Below are positions 15,659 through 23,489 of a DNA stretch of 26,593 nucleotides, piece after piece. Origin of the DNA: Clostridia bacterium (GTDB taxonomy: Bacteria > Bacillota > Clostridia > Oscillospirales > Acutalibacteraceae); NCBI GenBank assembly GCA_024689165.1, contig JAILDS010000083.1, positions 1-26,593 on the forward strand, in the 5' to 3' direction. A program made the translations under genes and the position numbers. Every line of letters begins with the position of its first letter. Positions within the stretch are counted from its first letter, which is position 1. The notes beneath the pieces are model-generated. The model ran no database searches and had not been told where the DNA came from. It saw only the letters and a program-made list of their open reading frames with translations.

Positions 15659-17002
15659 TTATCCGACTGTTATTTTTTCAAGAGGAAGATGGGAATTCGT
15701 GCTGTCCGACGAAGGCAGCGCCGCGTAAATAAGCGTGAGCCCTCCAACCCTGCCGAAAAACATGAGCACCATCAGTATCGCTCTCGAAAGAAACGACAGA
15801 CTGCTCGTTATGCCGAGCGTCAGACCGACGGTACCTATCGCCGAACCCGTTTCGAACAGGCATGTCAGAAGCGGGAGCGACTCTGTTCTGCTGATGATAA
15901 AGCCGCTCGTGAAAAACAGGGCAAGGTACATAAAAAGTATCGCGCCTGCGCTTCGAACTGTCTCATCGGATACTCTTCTTCCGAAGCACTGCACGTCGGT
16001 CCTGCGGCTGAACACCGTCACCGCCGAAAAAAACAGCACCGCGACCGTCGTGGTCTTCATGCCGCCCGCAGTGGACCCTGGCGAACCGCCGATGAGCATC
16101 AGTATCGTCATTATCGCCGTCCCGGATTCGTTCATCGCAGCCAGATCGGCGGTGTTGAAGCCCGCTGTCCTCGCGGTCACGGACTGAAAGACGGAATAGA
16201 GCGCCCTTTCGCGTAGCGCTTCTCCGCCGTATTCGCAGAAAAAGAAATAAAGCGCGGGCAGGACGATCAGTACAGCCGAAGTTATAAGCACTGTCTTGCT
16301 CTGAAGAGAATACCGTTTGAGCCGCCGGCCGTTTTTTCCGACGTCCCGCCACACAAGGAACCCGATGCCGCCGATGATTATAAGGAGCATTATGACGACG
16401 TTGATATAGATGTCTCCGCCGTAGGAGGTCAGGGACGAGAACCTGCCGCGAACGCCGAGCAGGTCAAAGCCCGCGTTGCAGAACGCCGATATGCTGTGGA
16501 ACAGCGAATACCAAAGCCCTTTTGCGATACCGAAATCCCTGCACAGGACCGGCGCGAGCAGCGCCGCGCCGACGATCTCGATGATAGCAGACGTTTTCAG
16601 GATAAAGCCCGTCAGTCGTACGATTCCCCCGACCTGAGGTACTGATATCGATTCCTGCATCGTGCTCCGCTGCCGTAAGCCTATTTTTTTACCGGAAGCT
16701 CTGATGACGGCGATGCCTATCGTGACGACCCCCATCCCGCCGATCTGGATCAGTATGAGTATAACAGTCTGCCCGAACAGCGACCAGTATGTGGCCGTGT
16801 CTTTAACAACGAGCCCGGTAACGCAGGTGGCGGAAACGGCTGTGAATATCGCGTCGGAAAACGGGGTCGCGCATCGCTCGCGGGAAGAGATGGGAAGCAT
16901 CAGCAGAACGGTCCCGAGCATTATAAGTCCGAAGAAGCTCAGTATGATGACCCGGAACGGCGACGTCTTCCTGTGACGGAACCGTATTTTACTTATACTC
17001 AT
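15659..17002 (-). CDS. ktrB: Potassium uptake transporter, membrane subunit (KtrB)
   Basis: A 447-residue membrane protein of the Trk/Ktr/HKT superfamily, made of four M1-P-M2 repeats. The filter segments are visible: ATCVTGLV (G63), SAFCNAGFD (G178), TARTAGFNT (G281) and SAIGTVGLTLG (G393). The conserved IGGSPGSTAGGMKTTT stretch is at about 304-319. The chosen start (17002) has GAGGAG just upstream and gives the usual length; a longer in-frame reading would run into dnaE. KtrB carries K+ across the membrane, usually with Na+ coupling, together with KtrA encoded immediately downstream. The gene begins 58 bp after the dnaE stop with no clear terminator between, so it may share its transcript. 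Confidence 0.93.
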   Translation of the reverse strand: MSISKIRFRHRKTSPFRVIILSFFGLIMLGTVLLMLPISSRERCATPFSDAIFTAVSATCVTGLVVKDTATYWSLFGQTVILILIQIGGMGVVTIGIAVIRASGKKIGLRQRSTMQESISVPQVGGIVRLTGFILKTSAIIEIVGAALLAPVLCRDFGIAKGLWYSLFHSISAFCNAGFDLLGVRGRFSSLTSYGGDIYINVVIMLLIIIGGIGFLVWRDVGKNGRRLKRYSLQSKTVLITSAVLIVLPALYFFFCEYGGEALRERALYSVFQSVTARTAGFNTADLAAMNESGTAIMTILMLIGGSPGSTAGGMKTTTVAVLFFSAVTVFSRRTDVQCFGRRVSDETVRSAGAILFMYLALFFTSGFIISRTESLPLLTCLFETGSAIGTVGLTLGITSSLSFLSRAILMVLMFFGRVGGLTLIYAALPSSDSTNSHLPLEKITVG

Positions 17003-17060
17003 TTGTCTCCTCTGTTGAATAAAGGGTTTCCCCTGCCGCAAAGAAGCGGCGGAGAGCTCG

Positions 17061-20000
17061 TCAGACCTTTGATACGACGTTCTGTTCGCCGAGGCGCCGG
17101 CGAAGCAGCTCGAGCAGTCTTTCGTCGGCAGCAATCCTCACCGGGCAGGAATAGTAGGTCTTGTCCTCTCTTGAAAACAGCACCACGGGGCTCGAGCCGG
17201 AAAACACCGAGCAGATGCACAGAAGAGCGCCGAGCAGTTCGGCGGAGAATGCGTCGAGCCGCAAAAACAGGGCCCTGACCGGAACGTCCTCTCTTTTGTA
17301 CGGCGCAACCGCAGAAACGAGCTTTTTCGCGTTGTCCTCCTCGCCGCTGCGGTCGTTTTTGCAGGTCGCAAAGCAGCTCAGAGGCTCGTAGCTGTCGATA
17401 TCAAAGGGCTCAAAAACGCCCGTCTCGCCGGACTCGGTCTCGATAACGCCGCCGGCTTCATAGGGTGACTCTTCGAAATCGGAATAAACCGGACCGTCGT
17501 CGGGAAGCACAGGGTCTGTTTCAGCTTCAAAATCAGGCTCATCTTCCGGGTCCGGTACAAGGCCCTCCCCTTCTTCAAGCTCCCTGAGCATCTGTGCCGC
17601 GTCCGGCGCAGGAATGAAGTCCGGCGCGGGCGTCTGATAGTTTTCCAGCCCCTTGTCGACGTCCGAGATCGGCGGCGCGACCGACAGCTTGTTCACCGTC
17701 ACGGACGGCAGCTTGTCATCGGGAACGGACAGCCTTCCGTCGATGATAACGATGGATTCCTCCAGAAGCAGCGGCGCGAGCTCCTCGTATTTCTTCGGAA
17801 AAACGAGCGCTTCAATGGAACCGAATATGTCCTCTATCTGGAGGACCGCCATCATTCCGCCCGTTTTGGTGATCTTCTTTTTTACGGAAGAGATCATGCA
17901 CAGCAGCGTCACCCTGTCGCCGTCTCTAAGCCCGGAAGGAGCGTCCGGGTCGTTAGCGGAGGAAAGATCGGATATCCGTGCCGCGCCCTCTCTGGCGGCC
18001 ATATGACGGTATCCCGCCATCGGGTGACCGGAAAGGTAGATACCGGTCGTTTCCTTTTCGTAAGCCAGCTTCTGCATATCGGCAAGCTCGTCGACCTTCG
18101 GAGGCTCCGGACCCGATGAAACTTCCCCGTCGTCGGCAAGCAGGTCGAACAGTCCCATCTGGCCGTCGATATTCTTTTTTCTGCTGTTATCGAGCTCAGA
18201 GAGTATCTCCTCGCTCATCATGAGCATCTGGTGCCTGTTCAGACCAAAGCAGTCGCAGGCGCCGGATTTTATCAGGTTTTCAAGAGCTCGGCGGTTGAAA
18301 TCCTTGCCGGAAACGCGTTCGCAGAAGGAATAGAACGATTCGAATCTGCCGTTCGCGTCCCGTTCGTCTATAATGTTTTTTATAACTCCCGAGCCGAGGT
18401 TTTTGATCGCCAGCAGCCCGAAACGGATGCAGTTGTCCTCGACCGAGAAAACGTCTATGCTTTCGTTGACGGAAGGCGGGAGCACCTTTATGCCCATATT
18501 CTGGCTTTCCAGCAGATAGGCCGTCATCTTCGGGGCGTTCGTGATCTCGCTTGTCAGCATCGCCGCCATGAACTCGCGCGGATAGTGACACCTGAGAAAA
18601 GCGGTCTGGAACGTCACGAGCGCATACGCGGCGGAGTGGGATTTATTGAAAGCGTAAGACGCGAACGACGCCATGTCGTCAAATATCTTGTTAGCCGCCT
18701 TCTCGCTTATCCCGTTCGCGATACAGCCGCAGCACGGCGACGAGCCCTTTTCGCTTCCGTCGGAGCCGTACAGGAAGTATTTGCGCTGCTGCTCGAGCAC
18801 GTCCTTCTGTTTTTTGGCGACGGCGCGTCTGACCATATCGGAAGCTCCCATGGTGTAACCCGCAAGCTTGCGGAATATCTCCATGACCTGCTCCTGATAA
18901 ATGATCGTGCCGTAGGTGACCTCGAGTATCGGGCGAAGCAGCTCCGTATCGTATTTGATCTCATCCGGGTGGGACCGGTTCGAAAGATACGCCGGGATAA
19001 AATCCATGGGACCCGGACGGTACAGAGCGATGACGGCTATGATGTCTTCAAGGTTATGCGGCTTCATGTTGATCATAAGCGCGCGGATGCCCGGACTTTC
19101 ACACTGAAAAACGCCGTACGTGCCGCCCTGACCCAGCATTTTGTAGGTCTCGGGATCGTCGACGTCGATCTTGTCAAGCTCAAAGGACGGCTCCTTCATG
19201 CGGATAAGCTTCTGCGCGTCGTCAAGGACCGTCAGCGTGCGAAGGCCCAGAAAGTCCATCTTCAGCAGACCGACCTTTTCGACCCAGCCCTTATAGTATT
19301 GAGTGATGACCGAATCGCCGCTCTTGCCCAGAGGGACGTACTCATCCACAGGGTCGCGGGCTATGACAACGCCTGCGGCGTGCATTCCGACCTGACGCGG
19401 CATGCCCTCTATCTTCATGGACATGTCGATCAGAGTCCTGACCTCGCTCTGAGCGTCGTACATCTTTTTGAGATCCGCGCTCGTGTTCAAGGCCTTTTCA
19501 AGCGTCATGCCCAGATCGGACGGAACTTCCTTCGCCACAGCGTTGACAAGAGCGAGGTCGTAACCGAGGACCCTGCCGACGTCGTGTATCGCGCCCTTGG
19601 CCGCCATCGTACCGAACGTGGCGATCTGAGAGACGTGATCGCTGCCGTAACGCCTGTTGACGTAGGCAATGACGTCCTCCCGGCGTTCGGGGCAGAAATC
19701 TATATCGAAGTCGGGCATACTGACCCTCTCCGGGTTGAGGAAACGCTCGAAGATGAGGTCGTACTTCATCGGGTCGATATCGGTTATCCCGACGCAGTAG
19801 GCGGCGATGGAACCAGCGCCGGAGCCCCTGCCCGGGCCGACGGGTATGCCGACGGATTTCGCGTAATTGATGTAGTCCCACACGATGAGGAAATAGTCGA
19901 TGAAGCCCATCTGCTCGATCACGCCGAGCTCATAGTCAAGACGATCCCTGAACCGGTCGTCGTCCCCGTAACGGCGTCTGTAACCGTCGCTGCAGAGCTT

Positions 20001-20909
20001 TGAAAAATACTTGAAGTGATCGTCCCAGAATTCCTCGTCGTGCGAGATCTCAAAGCGCGGCAGTATGGATTGCCCGAATTTGAACTCAAGATTGCATCTC
20101 TCGGCGATCTTATTGGTGTTCTCTATCGCCTCGGGAAGCTCCGGGAAAATGGACGCCATCTCATCCCCGCTCTTGACGTAAAACTCATCCGTCTCAAAAT
20201 CTATGCCTGTCGCCTCGTCAAGCTTCTTTTTGGTGGCGATACGGATGAGGATCTTCTGTATCTCGCTGTCCTCTTTTTTGATGTAATGGCTGTCATTCGT
20301 CGCGACAAGCTCTATGCCCGTTTCACGCGAAAGGCGGACGAGGTTCGGGTTGATCCTTTTCTGTTCGGCAAGCCCGTGGTCCTGGATCTCGAGAAAATAG
20401 TTCCCGTGACCGAAAACGGAGTCGTACCATCTGGCAGTCTCGAGCGCTTTAGCGTAATCGCCGTTGAGCAGATACTGAGGTATCTCCCCGGCAAGACAGG
20501 CCGACAGGCAGATCAGGCCCTCGTGGTACTGCTCAAGAAGCTCATGGTCGATCCTCGGCTTTGTGTAAAAGCCCTCCGTCCAGGAGCGCGAGACGAGCTT
20601 AATGAGATTGTGGTAGCCCGTCATGTTCTCCGCCAGAAGGATAAGGTGGTACCTCTTGCTGTCCGGCCCGTGCTCTTTCTGGAAGCGGGAACGCGCGGCG
20701 ACGTAGCATTCGCAGCCGATGATCGGCTTGACGCCGGCGTCCTTACAGGCCTGATAGAACGTCATACAGCCGTACATTACGCCGTGGTCTGTGATAGCCA
20801 CGGCGGTCTGTCCGAGCTCCTTGACGCGGCTTATAAGCTCGTCGATCTTGCACGCCCCGTCAAGGAGGGAGTATTCGGTATGAAGATGCAAATGTGTGAA
20901 TTCGGTCAT
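17061..20909 (-). CDS. dnaE: DNA polymerase III subunit alpha (DnaE)
   Basis: A 1282-residue replicative polymerase. The N-terminal PHP domain has HLHTEYSLLDG (8-18) and TDHG (40-43), so its metal site looks intact. The palm has GPGRGSGAGS (358-367) and PDFDIDF (399-405), giving catalytic D401 and D403, with D552 in KMDFLGL as third carboxylate. FNKSHSAAYA (754-763) is the typical finger motif. Tandem helix-hairpin-helix follows near 870-890, and an OB domain near 1000-1080. Residues about 1089-1175 form a strongly acidic, proline-rich linker before a C-terminal domain (about 1195-1282), making the protein longer than most. The ATG has a modest AAAGGGAC site about ten bases upstream. It sits downstream of a lipid kinase gene and upstream of ktrBA. 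Confidence 0.96.
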   Translation of the reverse strand: MTEFTHLHLHTEYSLLDGACKIDELISRVKELGQTAVAITDHGVMYGCMTFYQACKDAGVKPIIGCECYVAARSRFQKEHGPDSKRYHLILLAENMTGYHNLIKLVSRSWTEGFYTKPRIDHELLEQYHEGLICLSACLAGEIPQYLLNGDYAKALETARWYDSVFGHGNYFLEIQDHGLAEQKRINPNLVRLSRETGIELVATNDSHYIKKEDSEIQKILIRIATKKKLDEATGIDFETDEFYVKSGDEMASIFPELPEAIENTNKIAERCNLEFKFGQSILPRFEISHDEEFWDDHFKYFSKLCSDGYRRRYGDDDRFRDRLDYELGVIEQMGFIDYFLIVWDYINYAKSVGIPVGPGRGSGAGSIAAYCVGITDIDPMKYDLIFERFLNPERVSMPDFDIDFCPERREDVIAYVNRRYGSDHVSQIATFGTMAAKGAIHDVGRVLGYDLALVNAVAKEVPSDLGMTLEKALNTSADLKKMYDAQSEVRTLIDMSMKIEGMPRQVGMHAAGVVIARDPVDEYVPLGKSGDSVITQYYKGWVEKVGLLKMDFLGLRTLTVLDDAQKLIRMKEPSFELDKIDVDDPETYKMLGQGGTYGVFQCESPGIRALMINMKPHNLEDIIAVIALYRPGPMDFIPAYLSNRSHPDEIKYDTELLRPILEVTYGTIIYQEQVMEIFRKLAGYTMGASDMVRRAVAKKQKDVLEQQRKYFLYGSDGSEKGSSPCCGCIANGISEKAANKIFDDMASFASYAFNKSHSAAYALVTFQTAFLRCHYPREFMAAMLTSEITNAPKMTAYLLESQNMGIKVLPPSVNESIDVFSVEDNCIRFGLLAIKNLGSGVIKNIIDERDANGRFESFYSFCERVSGKDFNRRALENLIKSGACDCFGLNRHQMLMMSEEILSELDNSRKKNIDGQMGLFDLLADDGEVSSGPEPPKVDELADMQKLAYEKETTGIYLSGHPMAGYRHMAAREGAARISDLSSANDPDAPSGLRDGDRVTLLCMISSVKKKITKTGGMMAVLQIEDIFGSIEALVFPKKYEELAPLLLEESIVIIDGRLSVPDDKLPSVTVNKLSVAPPISDVDKGLENYQTPAPDFIPAPDAAQMLRELEEGEGLVPDPEDEPDFEAETDPVLPDDGPVYSDFEESPYEAGGVIETESGETGVFEPFDIDSYEPLSCFATCKNDRSGEEDNAKKLVSAVAPYKREDVPVRALFLRLDAFSAELLGALLCICSVFSGSSPVVLFSREDKTYYSCPVRIAADERLLELLRRRLGEQNVVSKV

Positions 20910-20961
20910 TTTGCTGCTGTCCCTTTGTCTTCGTCCGTACCGCGGAAATAAGAGATTTCGT

Positions 20962-21900
20962 TCACTCTCCGAGTCTGCCGGACTGTCTGTCGGCGATATA
21001 GGTCGACACCGTAGGTATATTGAACCTAATAGCGCCGGGCACGAGCTCGAATTCGCTCTCGTGGACGTACTCGCATTCGCCGTCCACGTTGACTGCGGCG
21101 GGCTTTTCGGAGCTGATGCTGACCCTGTTCGCCCTGCGGTAGGTCGTAATGGGCCATGAAAGGTGTTTTCCCTTTTTATAGTCGAATATTACGGAAAACA
21201 GCTTGAGGCGTGAGAATTCGTTCGAAAGCACGACTACGTCCAGCTTGCCGTCGTCCGGCAGGGCCTTCGGCGCGCACTGGAAGCCGCCGCCGTACCAGCG
21301 GGAGTTCGCCCCGACGCAGAAAAGGACGTTTTTGGTAAAAGGATCGTCGTCGTCGATCTTTATGGTAAAGACCGCGCCGAGCTTATGCAGAAGGCAGTAA
21401 ACCAGCGAAGCAAGATACGCGGTCTCACCGCTCAGGAAACGCACCTTCTTGAACTCGGCCTGCTTGGCGCAGACCTCGGCGTCAAAGCCCATTGAGCATT
21501 GATTAATCGCGAACTTTTCGCCGCACCTGATAAGGTCGAGCGTGACAGGCGTTCCGTTGATCTGGGCGTCGAGCTGCGAAAAAGCCCCTTTGCCGCCGAA
21601 AAGACGGATAAAATCGTTGCCGGAGCCTATCGGGATTATCCCGACCTCGACGTTTTCAAGACCCGCCGCGCCGTTTACGACCTCATAGAGCGTACCGTCG
21701 CCGCCGACGGCGTAAAAGCGGACCTTTTCGACCTGCTGCGCCCTTTCTCTGACGTAGCGCGTACCGTCTCCGGCGCACTTGGTCACGTAGATCTCATAAT
21801 CCACGCCGTGAGCGGCGCAGTAAGAGTTGATATCGGCAACAAGTCTGCCCTGGACCTTGCCCTTACCGGCGTTCGGGTTGATAATGAAGCTGTGGAGCAT
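20962..21900 (-). CDS. Diacylglycerol kinase family lipid kinase (DagK/YegS/BmrU type)
   Basis: A 312-residue protein with the soluble DAGK catalytic fold. NPNAGKG at 8-14, VGGDGT (65-70) for nucleotide binding and IPIGSGNDF (89-97) are all present, followed by the C-terminal beta-sandwich with NVDGE near residue 273. Such enzymes phosphorylate diacylglycerol or related lipids with ATP, recycling lipid-linked glycerol from membrane or teichoic acid metabolism; the exact substrate is not fixed by the sequence. GAGAGGTGA lies ahead of the ATG. It follows the S4 protein gene by 89 bp and precedes dnaE by 52 bp on the same strand, with no convincing terminator in either gap. Confidence 0.9.
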   Translation of the reverse strand: MLHSFIINPNAGKGKVQGRLVADINSYCAAHGVDYEIYVTKCAGDGTRYVRERAQQVEKVRFYAVGGDGTLYEVVNGAAGLENVEVGIIPIGSGNDFIRLFGGKGAFSQLDAQINGTPVTLDLIRCGEKFAINQCSMGFDAEVCAKQAEFKKVRFLSGETAYLASLVYCLLHKLGAVFTIKIDDDDPFTKNVLFCVGANSRWYGGGFQCAPKALPDDGKLDVVVLSNEFSRLKLFSVIFDYKKGKHLSWPITTYRRANRVSISSEKPAAVNVDGECEYVHESEFELVPGAIRFNIPTVSTYIADRQSGRLGE

Positions 21901-21989
21901 GGAACGTCACCTCTCTCATCTCGTTTGATCCCGGATATCCCGTCCCGGGAATAATGATCACATATAAAAAGCAGTCCGGCTTCGTGCAG

Positions 21990-22229
21990 TCAGATCAGCT
22001 CATACATCTGCGAAGCGTTGTCCTTGGTGGCGTTTTCGCGCACCTCAAGGACGCGGGCGCGCGTAAGGCTCGCGCCGTACTGGATCTCAATAACGTCGCC
22101 GGTTTTGATCTCAAGGGACGCGCGGGCGACCTTGCCGTTGACCGACACGTGCTTCGCGTCGCAAAGCTCGTTCGCGACTGTCCTCCGCTTGACCAGCCGG
22201 GACACCTTCAGGTATTTATCAAGTCTCAT
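21990..22229 (-). CDS. rqcP: S4-domain RNA-binding protein RqcP (YabO family)
   Basis: A 79-residue protein consisting of one S4 domain: MRLDKYLKVSRLVKRRTVAN, then HVSVNGKVARASLEIKTGD, the classic RNA-binding helix-turn-strand layout. RqcP works in ribosome-associated quality control, stabilising the tRNA for RqcH-directed alanine tailing on stalled 50S subunits in Bacillus (established for the family). The neighbourhood after mazG and hup is the conserved one for YabO in Firmicutes, which supports this over Hsp15. The ribosome binding site is weak (only GAG close to the ATG). It is separated from hup by a good terminator, so it probably depends on readthrough or an unseen promoter in the 45-bp gap. 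Confidence 0.88.
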   Translation of the reverse strand: MRLDKYLKVSRLVKRRTVANELCDAKHVSVNGKVARASLEIKTGDVIEIQYGASLTRARVLEVRENATKDNASQMYELI

Positions 22230-22274
22230 ATCTCAGTTACCGTATATCAGCGGGCAAGCCTTAGCGGCCGCCCT

Positions 22275-22319
22275 GTAAAACACACAAACGGGTACAGCCG
22301 GAAAAACCGACCGTACCCG
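22275..22319 (-). terminator. Rho-independent terminator after hup
   Basis: On the minus strand a 13-bp stem with two G-U pairs (arms 22307-22319 and 22289-22301, loop of five T) is followed by TTTGTGTGTTTTAC. It lies 25 bases past the hup stop and should uncouple abundant hup message from the downstream genes. Confidence 0.8.
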
Positions 22320-22344
22320 AAAGCAAGCGATCACAAAAGCTCGG

Positions 22345-22617
22345 TTAAGCGATAGCTTTCTTGAGAGCCGCGCCGGCCTTGAAAGCCGGAGCCTTGGATG
22401 CGGCGATCTCGATGGCGGCGCCGGTGCTGGGGTTGCGGCCGGTCCTGGCGGGTCTTTCGCGGACCTCGAAGGTGCCGAAACCGATAAGCTGGACGCTGTC
22501 GCCGGCGGCAAGGGCGGCGGTGACTGCCTCAAGGGCGGCCTTTACGGCAGCTTCGGAGTCCTTCTTCGTAAGACCGGTCTTCTCGGCCACGGCAGCTGCA
22601 AGCTCAGTTTTGTTCAT
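22345..22617 (-). CDS. hup: HU family DNA-binding protein
   Basis: A 90-residue histone-like protein, exactly the usual HU length. It starts MNKTELAAAVAEKTGLTKKD, has the VQLIGFGTFEVRERPARTGR strand leading into the DNA-gripping arm with RNPSTGAAIEI, and ends FKAGAALKKAIA. The start at 22617 is chosen because GGAGG (22625-22629) is seven bases upstream and it fits the family; a longer in-frame reading would overlap mazG. HU is an abundant nucleoid protein that bends DNA as a dimer. The gene follows mazG by 46 bp with a possible own promoter and is closed by a strong terminator, consistent with separate high expression. Confidence 0.96.
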   Translation of the reverse strand: MNKTELAAAVAEKTGLTKKDSEAAVKAALEAVTAALAAGDSVQLIGFGTFEVRERPARTGRNPSTGAAIEIAASKAPAFKAGAALKKAIA

Positions 22618-22635
22618 GATGATTCCTCCATTTTT

Positions 22636-22664
22636 GATATAATCAACAGGCGTAATCCTGTCAT
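22636..22664 (-). promoter_or_regulatory. Candidate promoter of hup
   Basis: On the minus strand ATGACA (22659-22664) and TATATC (22636-22641) are separated by 17 bases, overlapping the mazG stop. A 5-bp inverted repeat ACAGG/CCTGT lies in the spacer. The -10 is only a partial match. Confidence 0.4.
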
Positions 22665-23455
22665 TAGCTGTTTTTGACCCTCTCCCAGAGCTCGTCGAAC
22701 TCTTCGGCGGAAAGCTCCGAGAGCGTCGCGTTCCTCCCGGAAAGGAGCTTTTCAACGTCAGCGACGCGCCCGGCGAATTTGTCTGTGGAAAAGCTCAGCG
22801 CTTCTTCGGCGTCAACGCCCATGCGGCGCGAGAGATTGACTACGGAGAAAAGCAGATCGCCGATCTCGTCCCTCACGGCGTCTTTGCCGCCTTCATCCGC
22901 AGCGTTCTTTACCTCGGCGGCTTCCTCGGCGATCTTGTCGAAGACCTGAGAGTCGTCCGGAAATTCGAAGCCGAACTTCGCGGCTCTCTTCTGGACCTTC
23001 TGAGCCCGCATCAGCGACGGAAACTGTTTCGGGACAGCGCCGATGGCGTCTGTGGCGGTCTTCTGGTTCTTGGAGCTCTGTTTGATCTTTTCCCAGTTGT
23101 CCAGTACCTGCTCGCTCGTGTCGGCCCTGACCTCACCGAAAACGTGGGGGTGACGCTCTATGAGCTTCTTGCAGATACCGTCGCAGACGGCGTCGAAATC
23201 GAAGGTGCCGAGCTCGGATTCCATCTGAGCGTGGAAGACGACCTGAAGGAGCACGTCGCCCAGCTCTTCCTTGAGCATGTACGGGTCCTCCCGGTCGATC
23301 GCCTCGCAGACCTCGTAAGTCTCCTCGATAAAATTCGACCGTATGCTTTTATGGGTCTGCTCCCTGTCCCAAGGGCACCCGCCGGGACGGCGAAGGATAC
23401 GCATTATTTCCAACAGATCGGAAATACCGTAATTCGGTTTAAAAATGAATTCCAT
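22664..23455 (-). CDS. mazG: Nucleoside triphosphate pyrophosphohydrolase MazG
   Basis: A 263-residue protein with two MazG domains. The first has CPWD (27-30), EETYEVCEAID (44-54) and KEELGDVLLQVVFH (62-75), giving the EExxE-ExxD magnesium site. The second repeats the pattern in AEEAAEVKNA and RDEIGDLLFSVVN. MazG hydrolyses NTPs to NMP and pyrophosphate and is thought to remove damaged nucleotides or lower stress nucleotides (family knowledge). GGGAGGA precedes the ATG. It lies between the SpoVB-like flippase gene (34 bp upstream) and hup, the same order as yabM-yabN and neighbours in other Firmicutes, here without the extra N-terminal methylase domain of Bacillus YabN. Confidence 0.95.
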   Translation of the reverse strand: MEFIFKPNYGISDLLEIMRILRRPGGCPWDREQTHKSIRSNFIEETYEVCEAIDREDPYMLKEELGDVLLQVVFHAQMESELGTFDFDAVCDGICKKLIERHPHVFGEVRADTSEQVLDNWEKIKQSSKNQKTATDAIGAVPKQFPSLMRAQKVQKRAAKFGFEFPDDSQVFDKIAEEAAEVKNAADEGGKDAVRDEIGDLLFSVVNLSRRMGVDAEEALSFSTDKFAGRVADVEKLLSGRNATLSELSAEEFDELWERVKNS

Positions 23456-23489
23456 TCGATCCTCCCGCGCCGGCGCGCACCTGTTTATA

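Noticed and set aside
17003..17134. Longer N-terminus for KtrB
   Set aside because: The extra residues overlap dnaE, do not look like KtrB, and the start at 17002 has GAGGAG just upstream.
18231..20003. Long open frame on the plus strand opposite dnaE (and similar ones at 4236-5771 and 6352-7515)
   Set aside because: They lie antisense to genes with clear family motifs, show no recognisable domain or ribosome binding site, and long antisense frames are expected in GC-rich coding DNA.
21925..21955. TCCCGG/CCGGGA inverted repeat between the lipid kinase and rqcP as a terminator
   Set aside because: Neither side is followed by a T run, and the loop and flanks do not fit an intrinsic terminator.
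22618..22755. Longer N-terminus for HU
   Set aside because: HU proteins are about 90 residues; the extension is a shadow of mazG and the internal ATG has a GGAGG site.
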